Below, piece by piece: positions 36,888 through 46,747 of a stretch of 64,000 nucleotides of DNA (its first letter is position 1; every line of letters starts with the position of its first letter). The position numbers and the translations under genes are program-made. Under the pieces are notes generated by a model. That model was not told the DNA's origin, searched no databases, and was given only the letters and a program-made list of their open reading frames with translations. This DNA is from Bradyrhizobium yuanmingense (GTDB taxonomy: Bacteria; Pseudomonadota; Alphaproteobacteria; Rhizobiales; Xanthobacteraceae), in the NCBI RefSeq assembly GCF_029167105.1, contig NZ_JARFML010000021.1:1-64000 (forward strand), in the 5' to 3' direction.

Positions 36888-39800
36888 GTGGCAGGGCGGC
36901 AGCGAATAGACCGCGTCAGGCGCCAGTACAATCAATGGGTCGCCAACCAGACGCTGGAAGATTACGCCCTGCGCTTCACCGCCAAGAGCGCGCGGCGCTG
37001 GTCCGCCGCCCGCGTCGCCAACACGGCACTGGGCGCGATCTCGTTCCTGGCGATGGAGGCGATCGGCGGGACCATCACGCTGAACTATGGCGTCACCAAC
37101 GCGACTGCCGCCATCGTCGTGGTTTCCGTCATCATCTTCGGCTGCGGGGTGCCGATTGCGTATTATGCCGCCAAATGCGGCATCGACATCGACCTGCTGA
37201 CGCGGGGTGCCGGCTTCGGTTACATCGGCTCGACCGTCACCTCGCTGATCTACGCGTCCTTCACCTTCATCTTCTTCGCGATCGAGGCCGTGATCCTCGC
37301 ATCCGCGCTCGAGATGTGCTTCGGGATTCCGCGGCCGGTGGGCTATCTCATCAGCGCCGTGGTCATCATCCCGCTGGTGGCCTACGGCATCACGCTGATC
37401 AGCCGCTTCCAATTGTGGACGCAACCGCTGTGGGTGATCCTTCACATCATTCCGTTTGCCGCGATCGCCTGGCACAACCCGCGCTCCTTTGCGGAGTGGC
37501 ACAAGTTCTCCGGCGAGCACGGCGACCTCAACGGGCATTTCGATCTCCTGCTGTTCGGCGTTGCGGCCTCGGTCGTGTTCTCGCTGGTGGCGCAGATCGG
37601 CGAGCAGGTCGACTTCCTGCGGTTCCTGCCGCGCGACCGCCGCGCCTCCAGGGCCTCCTGGTGGATGGCGCTGATGAGCGCGGGGCCGGGCTGGATCGTG
37701 CTGGGCGCGCTGAAGCTGCTGGCGGGCTCGTTCCTCGCCTTCTTCGCACTCAGCCACGGCGTGCCGCCCGAAGAAGCCGCCGAGCCGGCGCACATGTATC
37801 TCGAAGCATTCCGCTACGTGCTGTCGCAGCCCGACCTCGCTTTGGCCTTGACCGGCACCTTCGTGATCCTGTCGCAGGTCAAGATCAACGTCACCAACGC
37901 CTATGCCGGCTCGATCGCCTGGTCGAACTTCTTCTCGCGCTTGACCCACAGCCACCCCGGGCGCGTGGTCTGGCTGGTCTTCAACGTCATCGTGGCCCTG
38001 CTGCTGATGGAGATCGGCGTCTACAAGGCCCTGGAGCAGACGCTGGCGCTCTATTCCAACGTCGCGATCGCCTGGGTCGGAGCGCTGGTCGCCGACCTCG
38101 TCATCAACAAGCCGCTCGGACTGCGTCCGCAGCAGATCGAGTTCAAGCGCGCGCATCTCTACGACGTCAATCCCGTCGGCGTGGGAGCGATGACAATCGC
38201 GACCATCGTCTCGATCAGCGCCTTCTACGGCCTGTTCGGGCCGACCGCGAAGGCACTGTCGGCCTTCATCGCGCTCGCGGCGGCCTTCCTCACGGCGCCG
38301 TTGATCGCCTGGGCCACGGGCGGCAAGTACTACATCGCGCGCAAGCCGAAGCGGAGCTGGCAGAACATCGAGGCGATCCAGTGCTGCATCTGCGAGCACT
38401 CGTTCGAGCCGGAGGACATGGCCTCCTGCCCCGCTTACGCCGGCCCGATCTGCTCGCTGTGCTGTTCGCTGGACGCGCGCTGCCACGATCTCTGTAAGCC
38501 GCATGCGAGATTCCAGGCGCAGGTGTCGGAAACGCTGGGCCGGCTGATGCCGCAGCCGATCTACGCCCGGATCAACTCGCAAGTCGGCCACTATATCGGC
38601 GTGTTCGTGGTCTCCGCCGGCCTGATCGCCCTGGTGCTGGGACTAATCTATCTACAGACGTCGGCGAACGTGCATGGCGACAACGAGCTCGTGTCCGACG
38701 TGCTGTGGAAGGTGTTCTTCTCGCTCAGCATCATCATCGGCGTGGTGGCGTGGCTGTTCGTGCTGGCGCAGCAGAGCCGCCGCGCCGCCGAGGCCGAGAC
38801 GCGGCGGCAGACCACGCTGCTGATCCAGGAGATCGACGCGCACAAGCGCACCGACGCCGAGCTCCAGCGTGCCAAGGAAGTCGCCGAATCGGCCAACCTC
38901 GCCAAGAGCCGCTATGTGGTCGGGCTGAGCCACGAGCTGCGCTCGCCGCTCAATGCGATCAGCGGCTATGCGCAGCTGCTCGAGCAGGATACGAGCCTTG
39001 GTGCCAAGCCGCGCGACCAGGTCCGCGTCGTCCGCCGCAGCGCCGACCATCTCTCCGGCCTGATCGACGGCATCCTCGACATCTCCAAGATCGAGGCGGG
39101 GCGGCTGTATCTGTCGCGCGACGAGGTGCGCTTGAGCGAGTTCCTCGACCAGCTCGTCGGCATGTTCCGCCTCCAGGCCGCGGCCAAGGGCATCGACTTC
39201 GTGTTCAGGCGGCCGCCGACGCTGCCGCGGGTGGTCTATGCCGACGAGAAGCGGCTGCGTCAGGTGCTGATCAACCTGCTCTCGAACGCCATCAAGTTCA
39301 CCCAGTCCGGCAGCGTGCAGTTCGTGGTGCACTACCGCAGCCCGGTCGCCGAGTTCGAGGTGATCGACACCGGCCCGGGCATCCAGGGCGGCGATCTCGA
39401 ACGTATCTTCGCGCCATTCGAGCGGGGTGCGCTCGGCGCGTCGCAGCCGCAGACCGGCACCGGCCTCGGCCTCACCATCAGCCGCCTGCTCGCCGGCGTG
39501 ATGGGCGGGGACATCAAGGTCACGAGCACGGTCGGCACCGGCTCGACCTTCAGGGTCAAGATCCTGCTCTCGGAGGTCGCCAATCCCCAGCGCATCGCGC
39601 CGGTGGAGGCGCCGGTCTCAGGCTATCACGGCCCGCGCAAGACCATCCTCGTCACCGACGACGATCCCGTGCATCGCGACCTCCTGCGCGAGGTGCTGAC
39701 GCCGCTCGGCTTCATCCTGCTCAGCGCACCCGACGGCGCCGGCTGCCTCGCATTGGCGCAGCATTGCCGGCCCGATCTGTTCCTGCTCGACATCTCGATG

Positions 39801-40259
39801 CCTGCCATGGATGGCTGGGCGGTCGCCGAGGCCTTGCGCGCCAGCGGCCATCATCAGGCCCGCATCCTGATGGTGTCGGCAAGCGCGCTCGAGGCTCATG
39901 GCACGCCGCTGGCGCAGCCCTTCCACGACGGCTACCTGATGAAGCCGATCGACATCCCGCGGCTGCTGGCGACGATTCGCCAGCTTCTCAAGATCGAATG
40001 GCAATACGGCTCGCACGAGGTCGCGGTGCCGTTCTGGCATCCAGAGACCGGATCGAAGCCGCCGCTGCGGCACATCGAGGCGCTGATCGGGCTCGGCCGG
40101 ATCGGTTACGTCAAGGGCATCCAGCTGAAGCTGGACGAGATCGGCAGCGAGCACCCCGAACATGCCGACTTCGTCGCGCAGATGCGGTCGCTGGTCGATC
40201 GCTTCGATCTCGACCAGTACATGGACACATTGAAGACGTTGCATGCTTATGAGCATTGA
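36888..40259 (+). CDS. NCS1-like permease / hybrid histidine kinase fusion
   Basis: This 1123-residue protein joins a transporter to a signalling chain. Residues about 1-470 are an NCS1-type (purine/cytosine/allantoin) permease, with YGVTNATAAIVVVSVIIFGC, GAGFGYIGSTVTSLIYASF and VKINVTNAYAGSIAWSNFF. Residues 499-536 hold nine cysteines (QCCICEH, ASCPAY, PICSLCCS, ARCHDLC), probably a metal site. Two more helices follow, then HisKA with phospho-His682 (GLSHELRSPLNAI), an ATPase domain (DTGPGI, GTGLGLTI) and a receiver with Asp968 (LDISMPAMDGW). A helical tail closes it. The start is GTG with GGGAGTGGGG upstream. It is divergent from the amide transporter and probably senses a nitrogen compound. 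Confidence 0.88.
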   Translation: MAGRQRIDRVRRQYNQWVANQTLEDYALRFTAKSARRWSAARVANTALGAISFLAMEAIGGTITLNYGVTNATAAIVVVSVIIFGCGVPIAYYAAKCGIDIDLLTRGAGFGYIGSTVTSLIYASFTFIFFAIEAVILASALEMCFGIPRPVGYLISAVVIIPLVAYGITLISRFQLWTQPLWVILHIIPFAAIAWHNPRSFAEWHKFSGEHGDLNGHFDLLLFGVAASVVFSLVAQIGEQVDFLRFLPRDRRASRASWWMALMSAGPGWIVLGALKLLAGSFLAFFALSHGVPPEEAAEPAHMYLEAFRYVLSQPDLALALTGTFVILSQVKINVTNAYAGSIAWSNFFSRLTHSHPGRVVWLVFNVIVALLLMEIGVYKALEQTLALYSNVAIAWVGALVADLVINKPLGLRPQQIEFKRAHLYDVNPVGVGAMTIATIVSISAFYGLFGPTAKALSAFIALAAAFLTAPLIAWATGGKYYIARKPKRSWQNIEAIQCCICEHSFEPEDMASCPAYAGPICSLCCSLDARCHDLCKPHARFQAQVSETLGRLMPQPIYARINSQVGHYIGVFVVSAGLIALVLGLIYLQTSANVHGDNELVSDVLWKVFFSLSIIIGVVAWLFVLAQQSRRAAEAETRRQTTLLIQEIDAHKRTDAELQRAKEVAESANLAKSRYVVGLSHELRSPLNAISGYAQLLEQDTSLGAKPRDQVRVVRRSADHLSGLIDGILDISKIEAGRLYLSRDEVRLSEFLDQLVGMFRLQAAAKGIDFVFRRPPTLPRVVYADEKRLRQVLINLLSNAIKFTQSGSVQFVVHYRSPVAEFEVIDTGPGIQGGDLERIFAPFERGALGASQPQTGTGLGLTISRLLAGVMGGDIKVTSTVGTGSTFRVKILLSEVANPQRIAPVEAPVSGYHGPRKTILVTDDDPVHRDLLREVLTPLGFILLSAPDGAGCLALAQHCRPDLFLLDISMPAMDGWAVAEALRASGHHQARILMVSASALEAHGTPLAQPFHDGYLMKPIDIPRLLATIRQLLKIEWQYGSHEVAVPFWHPETGSKPPLRHIEALIGLGRIGYVKGIQLKLDEIGSEHPEHADFVAQMRSLVDRFDLDQYMDTLKTLHAYEH

Positions 40260-41169
40260 ATCGAAGAAGCGCGACGTCGCGCTCGTCGTCGACGATTCCC
40301 CGGAGACGCTCCGGCTGCTCACCGACGCGCTCGACGGCGCCGGCATGACGGTGATGGTGGCGCTCGACGGCGCCGCGGCGATGCGCATCATCGACCAGAT
40401 CACGCCCGACATCATCCTGCTCGATGCCGTAATGCCCGGCATCGACGGGTTCGAGACCTGCCGCCGGCTCAAGCGCGACGCGGGTCTCGCCAATGTGCCG
40501 GTCATCTTCATGACGGGTCTGGCCGAAACCGAGCACATCGTGCGTGGATTGGAAGCCGGCGGCGTCGACTACGTGACCAAGCCGATCGTGATCGAGGAGA
40601 TGCTGGCGCGCATCCGGGTCCATCTCGGCAATGCCCGGCTGACCCAGAGCGCGCGCGCCGCGCTCGACGTCTCCGGCCGTTTCCTGTTCGCGGTCAATCG
40701 CCAGGGCAGCGTGTTGTGGGCGACGCCGCAGGCGCAGAAGCTGCTATCCGATCATCACGGCGCGCAGGCCGACGAGTTCGTGCTGCCGCCGGCGCTGCTG
40801 CAATGGCTCGAGCAGGCGAAGGCCAAGAGCGGCTCGAAATCCCAGGCCGCGTCGCTGCCCGACAATCCGCAGCTCCGCTTCTACTACATGGGCGAGACCG
40901 CGCCGAACGAATTCCTGCTGCGGCTGTCCAAGGAAGCCGGCACCGCGCTGCCGCCCGAATTCACCAGCGAGCTCGGCCTCACCACGCGCGAAGGCGAGGT
41001 GCTGGCTTGGCTCAGCAAGGGCAAGACCAACCGCGACATCGCGCAAATTCTGGGCCTCAGCCCGCGCACCGTCGACAAGCACCTGGAGCAGATCTACGCC
41101 AAGCTCGGGGTGGAGAACCGGACCGCCGCAGCCGCGATCGCCGCGAATGCGACCCGGCGGAATTCTTGA
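40243..41169 (+). CDS. LuxR-type response regulator
   Basis: This 308-residue protein has an N-terminal receiver (LVVDDSPETLRLL; phospho-acceptor Asp61 in IILLDAVMPG; VDYVTKPIV) and a C-terminal LuxR/GerE helix-turn-helix (LTTREGEVLAWLSKGKTNRD, then LGLSPRTVDKHLEQIYAKLG). About 100 residues in between (FLFAVNRQGSVLWATPQAQK) look like a PAS-like or linker domain. It overlaps the kinase gene by 17 bases, so the pair is translated together. It should be the output of the permease-kinase and the likely activator of the divergent urt-fmd operon. A second in-frame ATG lies two codons on. Confidence 0.88.
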   Translation: MLMSIESKKRDVALVVDDSPETLRLLTDALDGAGMTVMVALDGAAAMRIIDQITPDIILLDAVMPGIDGFETCRRLKRDAGLANVPVIFMTGLAETEHIVRGLEAGGVDYVTKPIVIEEMLARIRVHLGNARLTQSARAALDVSGRFLFAVNRQGSVLWATPQAQKLLSDHHGAQADEFVLPPALLQWLEQAKAKSGSKSQAASLPDNPQLRFYYMGETAPNEFLLRLSKEAGTALPPEFTSELGLTTREGEVLAWLSKGKTNRDIAQILGLSPRTVDKHLEQIYAKLGVENRTAAAAIAANATRRNS

Positions 41170-41212
41170 GCGTGGTGTAGATGAGTTGAGGCCCTGCCAA
41201 CCGAGCAAATGG

Positions 41213-41364
41213 TGTCGTCCCGGACAAGCGCAGCGAAGCGGAGCGCCGATCCGGGACCCATAACCCCAGGGAGTAGTTTGGCGAAGGCTCGGAGTGACCA
41301 CCTCGCTCTATAACCACCGCCTGGGAGTATGGGTCCCGGGCTCGCTTCGCGCCCCGGGACGACA
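41213..41364. repeat. Large inverted repeat, family B
   Basis: TCGTCCCGGACAAGCGCAGC with GGGACCCATAACCCCAGGG at the left faces CTGGGAGTATGGGTCCCGGG and CGCCCCGGGACGAC at the right. It lies between convergent genes and could act as a bidirectional transcription barrier. Sister of 2184-2342. Confidence 0.75.
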
Positions 41365-41399
41365 GCGGCGATCGCTAACCTCGCCTTACATCGGCATCG

Positions 41400-42902
41400 T
41401 CAACTGTAGACGAAAGCCTTGTCGTCCAGATCCGTCTTCGGGATCTCGTCCTTCTCGGTCCAGTAATCCTGGCTGTGCTGCCATTCCGGCTTGTCGCCGC
41501 GCTTGGGCAACAGGTCCATGTTGCGCATCATGTAGCCGGGGTTGAAGTTTTCCGGATCGATCCAGGGCAGGATCGGCATGTTGTGGTCTTCGGGCCGCAG
41601 CTTGACCTCGACCTTCTTTGCACCCTTCGCCTTCATGTGGCCGAGCAGCCGGCAGACGAAATCGGCGACGAGGTCGACGCGCAGCGTCCAGCTGGCGCGG
41701 AAATAGCCGAACACCCAGACCATGTTCGGCACGCCCGTGAACATCATGCCGCGATAGGTGACGGTGTCCCCGAAGGCGAGTGGCTTGCCGTCGATCTCGA
41801 AGGCGATGTCGCCGAGCGCGGCAAGATTGAAGCCGGTGGCAGTGACGACAACATCGGCCTCGAGCAGCTTGCCGGACTTGAGCTGGATGCCGTTCTCGAC
41901 GAAGCATTCAATCTCGTCGGTGACGACGGAGGCCTTGCCGCTGGCGATGCCCTTGAACAGGTCGGCATCCGGCACGAAGGCGATGCGCTGCCGCCACGGC
42001 CGGTATTTTGGCGTGAAATGGGTCTCGACGTCGTAGTCCGGACCGAGCACGGCGCTGATCTGGCCGATCAGCTCCTTCTTCACCTGCTCGGGCTTGGACA
42101 CGCAGAGCTTGGTGAACGCATCCTGCTCGAACAGGATCTTGCGCCGCACGATCTCGTGGATCCAGGCTTCATCAACCTGCAGCCGGCGCAGCTCTTCCGC
42201 GATCTCGATGGCATTGCGGCCGAGGCGGAAATAGGTCGGCGAACGCTGCAGCATGGTGACATGGGCGCACTTGTTGGTGATGTTCGGCACCAGTGTTGCC
42301 GCGGTCGCGCCCGAGCCGATCACGACGACCTTCTTGTTCGCAAGATCGATATCGTCGGGCCAGGTCTGCGGATGGACGATGCGGCCCTTGAAGCGATCCA
42401 TGCCCTTCCATTCGGGCGTGTAGCCTTCGGAATGGCGATAATAGCCCTGGCACATCCAGAGGAAGTTGGCGGTGAAGGTCCTGGGCTCGCCGGTGTCGGT
42501 CGTCACCGCGTCGATGGTCCAGAGATTCTGCTCGCTCGACCAGCTCGCGGAATTGATCTTGTGCTTGTAGCGGATGTGCCGCGCGATATCGTTGTCGTCG
42601 ATCACTTCCTTCATATAGGAGAGGATCTCCTCGGCGGTCGCAATCGGCGGGCCGACCCAAGGCTTGAAGCTGTAGCCGAAGGTGTGGAGATCGCTGTCGG
42701 AGCGAATGCCGGGATAGCGATGTGTGCTCCAGGTGCCGCCGAATGTTTCCTGCGTCTCCAGGATGACGTAGCTCGTGCCCGGAAGCTGCTTCTGGATGTG
42801 ATAGGCGCTGCCGATGCCGGAGATGCCGGCGCCGACGATCAGCACGTCGAAATGTTCAGAAGCCTGTTTGGCCGTGGCGTGACTGCGAACAGCGACATTC
42901 AT
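41400..42902 (-). CDS. Flavin-containing (Baeyer-Villiger-type) monooxygenase
   Basis: This 500-residue enzyme has an N-terminal FAD site (VLIVGAGISGIGSAYHIQKQ) and a second nucleotide site for NADPH (KKVVVIGSGATAATLVPNI). The Baeyer-Villiger fingerprint FxGxxxHxxxW is present as FKGRIVHPQTWPDD just before that second site. Length matches the 490-550 residues of the family. Such enzymes insert oxygen next to a ketone carbonyl or oxidise heteroatoms. I start at MNVAVRSHATAK (42902); 24 extra residues in a longer frame look non-conserved. No neighbours suggest a substrate. Confidence 0.85.
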   Translation of the reverse strand: MNVAVRSHATAKQASEHFDVLIVGAGISGIGSAYHIQKQLPGTSYVILETQETFGGTWSTHRYPGIRSDSDLHTFGYSFKPWVGPPIATAEEILSYMKEVIDDNDIARHIRYKHKINSASWSSEQNLWTIDAVTTDTGEPRTFTANFLWMCQGYYRHSEGYTPEWKGMDRFKGRIVHPQTWPDDIDLANKKVVVIGSGATAATLVPNITNKCAHVTMLQRSPTYFRLGRNAIEIAEELRRLQVDEAWIHEIVRRKILFEQDAFTKLCVSKPEQVKKELIGQISAVLGPDYDVETHFTPKYRPWRQRIAFVPDADLFKGIASGKASVVTDEIECFVENGIQLKSGKLLEADVVVTATGFNLAALGDIAFEIDGKPLAFGDTVTYRGMMFTGVPNMVWVFGYFRASWTLRVDLVADFVCRLLGHMKAKGAKKVEVKLRPEDHNMPILPWIDPENFNPGYMMRNMDLLPKRGDKPEWQHSQDYWTEKDEIPKTDLDDKAFVYS

Positions 42903-43027
42903 TGTTGCTTCTATGCCTTGCTTGTCTTTGTGGCCATCCTTGATTGGACGACGCGTTTCCTCCGCGACGGGCATGATCGCCCGCCGCGCCTCCGCTTCAA
43001 AATGACATAGATCAAGTCGCGGTCAAA

Positions 43028-43786
43028 TCACAGTGCCGCACCCCAGCTCCGCGCAGTCTGCAAGATCCAGTCGCGATAGAGCGTCAGCGGCGTCACGCCG
43101 GTCAAGCCGCCGCAACCGGCGGCGCTGTTCGGTCCTGTCGACCAGCTGATGAGGCCGACGAGCACGGGACCGTTCGGCCTGTCCTCGAACACGGGGCCGC
43201 CGGAATCGCCGGTGCAGGCGCCAATTCCGCCGCGAACACCGTTGGTTACGGGATCGACCAGACGGATCTGGAGCGTGCCGGGCTGTCCGGTTGCAACGAG
43301 GCCGGCCACGCGCGCGGTGCCGCCGCTCTTGCCGTCACCGCTAACGGTGACGCCGATGCCGGCGATGACGAAGCGGCTGCCGACCTGAATTGGAATCGTG
43401 GGCATGCCGACCGTCACTGTGGATTTTCCCTTCGGTGGAATTTCCAATTGCAGCAGCGCCACGTCGGCGGTGGCGCGATGCCCCTGCATCGCCTGCATGT
43501 TGAAGTTCGGATGGATCGCGACGGTGCGCACGTTCAGCAATTGCGGCTGGCCGTCGCCGCCGCGATCGACGACCTTGTAATCCGCGCCGGGCTGCACGCA
43601 ATGGGCGACCGTCAACACCAGCCGCGGGGCGATCAGGCTGCCGGTGCAGAAATTGCCGCGCGAGCCGACGATGGTGACGACGGCGCGGGCGACGCCATCG
43701 GCCTGCGGCGTGCCGCCGCCGACGATGGCGTGAGCGGGAGCAGCGAGCAGCAGCGCAGCTGCGATGAAGGTGGCAAGCTTCTTCAT
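43028..43786 (-). CDS. Secreted trypsin-fold (S1) serine protease
   Basis: This 252-residue protein has a signal peptide (MKKLATFIAAALLLAAPAHA) cut directly before IVGGG, the N-terminus of an active S1 protease. The catalytic triad is complete: His62 (LTVAHC), Asp108 (TADVALL) and Ser195 (CTGDSGGP). The residue six before the serine is Gly, not Asp, so trypsin-like specificity for Arg/Lys is unlikely and a small or hydrophobic pocket is more plausible. Four cysteines can form two disulfides. The start has no strong ribosome site; upstream in-frame ATGs lie at 43798 and 43804. It is divergent from the HAD gene. Confidence 0.85.
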   Translation of the reverse strand: MKKLATFIAAALLLAAPAHAIVGGGTPQADGVARAVVTIVGSRGNFCTGSLIAPRLVLTVAHCVQPGADYKVVDRGGDGQPQLLNVRTVAIHPNFNMQAMQGHRATADVALLQLEIPPKGKSTVTVGMPTIPIQVGSRFVIAGIGVTVSGDGKSGGTARVAGLVATGQPGTLQIRLVDPVTNGVRGGIGACTGDSGGPVFEDRPNGPVLVGLISWSTGPNSAAGCGGLTGVTPLTLYRDWILQTARSWGAAL

Positions 43787-43890
43787 GGGAACACGCATCG
43801 GCATCGGTGAAGGCGGGCGATTGCTTCAGACTGGCCCTTGCCGATAGCGCATGCTAGCCGTCTTGGAAAGCAACTGACGAGGGCAGGATA

Positions 43891-44526
43891 GTGGCGATCG
43901 AGGCGGTGATCTTTGATTTTGGCGGCGTGCTGACGAGCTCGCCCTTCGAGGCGTTCACGCGGTTCGAGACCGAGCGCGGCCTGCCCGCCGACATCATCCG
44001 GCGCACCAACGCCGCCAATCATCTGGAAAACGCCTGGGCCAAATTCGAGCGGGCCGAGGTCGACATCGAGACGTTCGACGCATTGTTCGCCGCCGAATCG
44101 CTCGCGCTCGGCGCGGAAGTGCGCGGCCGCGACGTGCTGCCGCTGCTGCAGGGCGATCTGCGCCCGGAGATGGTCGAGGCCCTGAAGCGCATCAAGGCGC
44201 AATTCAAGACCGGCTGCATCACCAACAATCTGCCGGCGAACGCCATCGGCAGCATGACGGGACGCTCCCTCTACATCGCCGAGGTCATGGTGCTGTTCGA
44301 CCACGTCATCGAGTCCGCCAAGATCGGTCTGCGCAAGCCGGATCCGCGCATCTACCAGATGATGGTCGAGACGCTGAAGGTCGATCCGAACAATTGCGTC
44401 TATCTCGACGATCTCGGCGTCAACCTGAAGCCGGCGCGTCAGATGGGCATGATCACGATCAAGGTGACGAGCGGGGCGCAGGCGATCGGGGAGCTGGAGA
44501 AAGCGACGGGATTGAAGCTGAGCTAG
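43891..44526 (+). CDS. HAD-superfamily hydrolase
   Basis: This 211-residue protein is a HAD hydrolase of the subfamily IA type. The nucleophile motif is VIFDFGGVLTSSPFEAF, the second motif is GCITNN, and the third is ESAKIGLRKPDPRIYQ with CVYLDDLGVNLKPAR for metal binding. The cap domain follows motif I. The closest pattern is the N-terminal phosphatase of soluble epoxide hydrolase. The start is GTG. The substrate is unknown, and it is a single gene with a repeat element downstream. Confidence 0.82.
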   Translation: MAIEAVIFDFGGVLTSSPFEAFTRFETERGLPADIIRRTNAANHLENAWAKFERAEVDIETFDALFAAESLALGAEVRGRDVLPLLQGDLRPEMVEALKRIKAQFKTGCITNNLPANAIGSMTGRSLYIAEVMVLFDHVIESAKIGLRKPDPRIYQMMVETLKVDPNNCVYLDDLGVNLKPARQMGMITIKVTSGAQAIGELEKATGLKLS

Positions 44527-44539
44527 AGCGTCACACTCC

Positions 44540-44619
44540 GTCATTGCGAGCGCAGCGAAGCAATCCAGACTGCCGCCGCGGAAAGACTCTGGATTGCTTC
44601 GCTACGCTCGCAATGACGG
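44540..44619. repeat. Palindromic intergenic repeat, family A
   Basis: GTCATTGCGAGCGCAGCGAA with GCAATCCAGACTG faces CTGGATTGCTTCGC and TACGCTCGCAATGACGG. It lies between the convergent HAD and mtnA genes; copies at 39-125 and 21857-21934. Confidence 0.85.
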
Positions 44620-44648
44620 CGTGAGGGCATCTCACCTGGCAGGCTTGA

Positions 44649-45755
44649 CTACTTCGACCCAGCAGCGATCCGCTCTGGGAACGCCGCCGCCAGCGAGTCA
44701 CGATCCGCCTTCAGCACGCCGCGTTCGGTGATGAGGCCGGTGACGAGCCGCGCCGGTGTCACGTCGAAGCCGTAGTTCGCGACCGGCGAGTTGTCGGGCA
44801 CGATGCGCACCGTCTCCAGCCGACCGTCCGCGGTGCGGCCGGTCATGTCGGTGACCTCCACGCCGCTGCGCTGCTCGATCGGGATGTCGCGGATGCCGTC
44901 ATGAACGGCGAAATCGATGGTCGGCGACGGCAGTGCGACGTAGAACGGCACGCCGTTGTCATGCGCGGCAAGCGCCTTCAGATAGGTGCCGATCTTGTTG
45001 CAGACGTCGCCATTGGCGGCGACGCGGTCGGTACCGACGATGGCGAGATCGACCATGCCGTGCTGCATCAGGTGCCCGCCGGTATTGTCCGGGATCACCG
45101 TGTGCGGCACGCCGTGATGGCCAAGCTCCCAGGCCGTGAGCGAGGCGCCCTGGTTGCGCGGACGGGTCTCGTCGACCCAGACATGGACCTTGATGCCGCG
45201 CTCATGCGCAAGATAGATCGGCGCCGTCGCCGTGCCCCAGTCGACGGTGGCGAGCCAGCCGGCGTTGCAATGGGTCAGCACGTTGACCACCTCGCCCGGC
45301 TTCTTCGCCGCGGTCGCCTCGATCAGCTTCAGGCCGTTGTCGGCAATGCCGCGGTTGATCTCGACGTCCTGCTCGGCGATCTCATCGGCGCGCGCATAGG
45401 CTGCTTCCGCCCGTTCCACCGGACCGATCGGCGCGAGCGCCGCGCGCATCTCGTCCAGCGCCCATTTCAGGTTGATCGCGGTCGGCCGCGCCACGACCAG
45501 CGTGTCATAGGCGCGTTGCAGCCCGGCGTCGGAAGCGTCCTCGCGCATCGCGAGCGCCATGCCGTAGGCGGCGGTGGCGCCGATCAGCGGCGCGCCGCGC
45601 ACCAGCATGTCCCTGATAGCAACGGCCGCATCTTCACACGAGGTCAGCCGCGCGACGACGAATTCATGCGGCAGCCGGCGCTGATCGATCGCGCCGACCG
45701 ACCAGCCGTCGCGCTCGCGCCAGATGCTGCGGAAATGCTTGCCGTCGACCTTCAT
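44649..45755 (-). CDS. mtnA: S-methyl-5-thioribose-1-phosphate isomerase
   Basis: This 368-residue enzyme of methionine salvage converts methylthioribose-1-phosphate to methylthioribulose-1-phosphate. The family blocks are clear: MLVRGAPLIGATAAYGMALA, the catalytic Cys in VLTHCNAGWLAT, and the catalytic Asp in VGTDRVAANGDVCNKIGT. ALPSPTIDF follows. It is encoded 30 bases downstream of mtnP, the enzyme that makes its substrate, so the two form an operon. Other salvage genes (mtnB, C, D, K) are not in this window. Confidence 0.93.
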   Translation of the reverse strand: MKVDGKHFRSIWRERDGWSVGAIDQRRLPHEFVVARLTSCEDAAVAIRDMLVRGAPLIGATAAYGMALAMREDASDAGLQRAYDTLVVARPTAINLKWALDEMRAALAPIGPVERAEAAYARADEIAEQDVEINRGIADNGLKLIEATAAKKPGEVVNVLTHCNAGWLATVDWGTATAPIYLAHERGIKVHVWVDETRPRNQGASLTAWELGHHGVPHTVIPDNTGGHLMQHGMVDLAIVGTDRVAANGDVCNKIGTYLKALAAHDNGVPFYVALPSPTIDFAVHDGIRDIPIEQRSGVEVTDMTGRTADGRLETVRIVPDNSPVANYGFDVTPARLVTGLITERGVLKADRDSLAAAFPERIAAGSK

Positions 45756-45785
45756 GGCATTCTGCCTTTTCGTTTTTCTTGCGTC

Positions 45786-46661
<876 letters not shown>

Positions 46662-46747
46662 GCCTGCTCCACCCTGTCCGTCAATGTGACATGGTTAAGC
46701 TATGCCAGTTTTGCGGCGGATTTGGAACGGGGGGAGATGCGCCCCTG

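Noticed and set aside
36279..38591. A 770-residue minus-strand frame over the urtA start and the permease-kinase
   Set aside because: It spans two genes and their promoter region, and both strands' real genes carry clear motifs.
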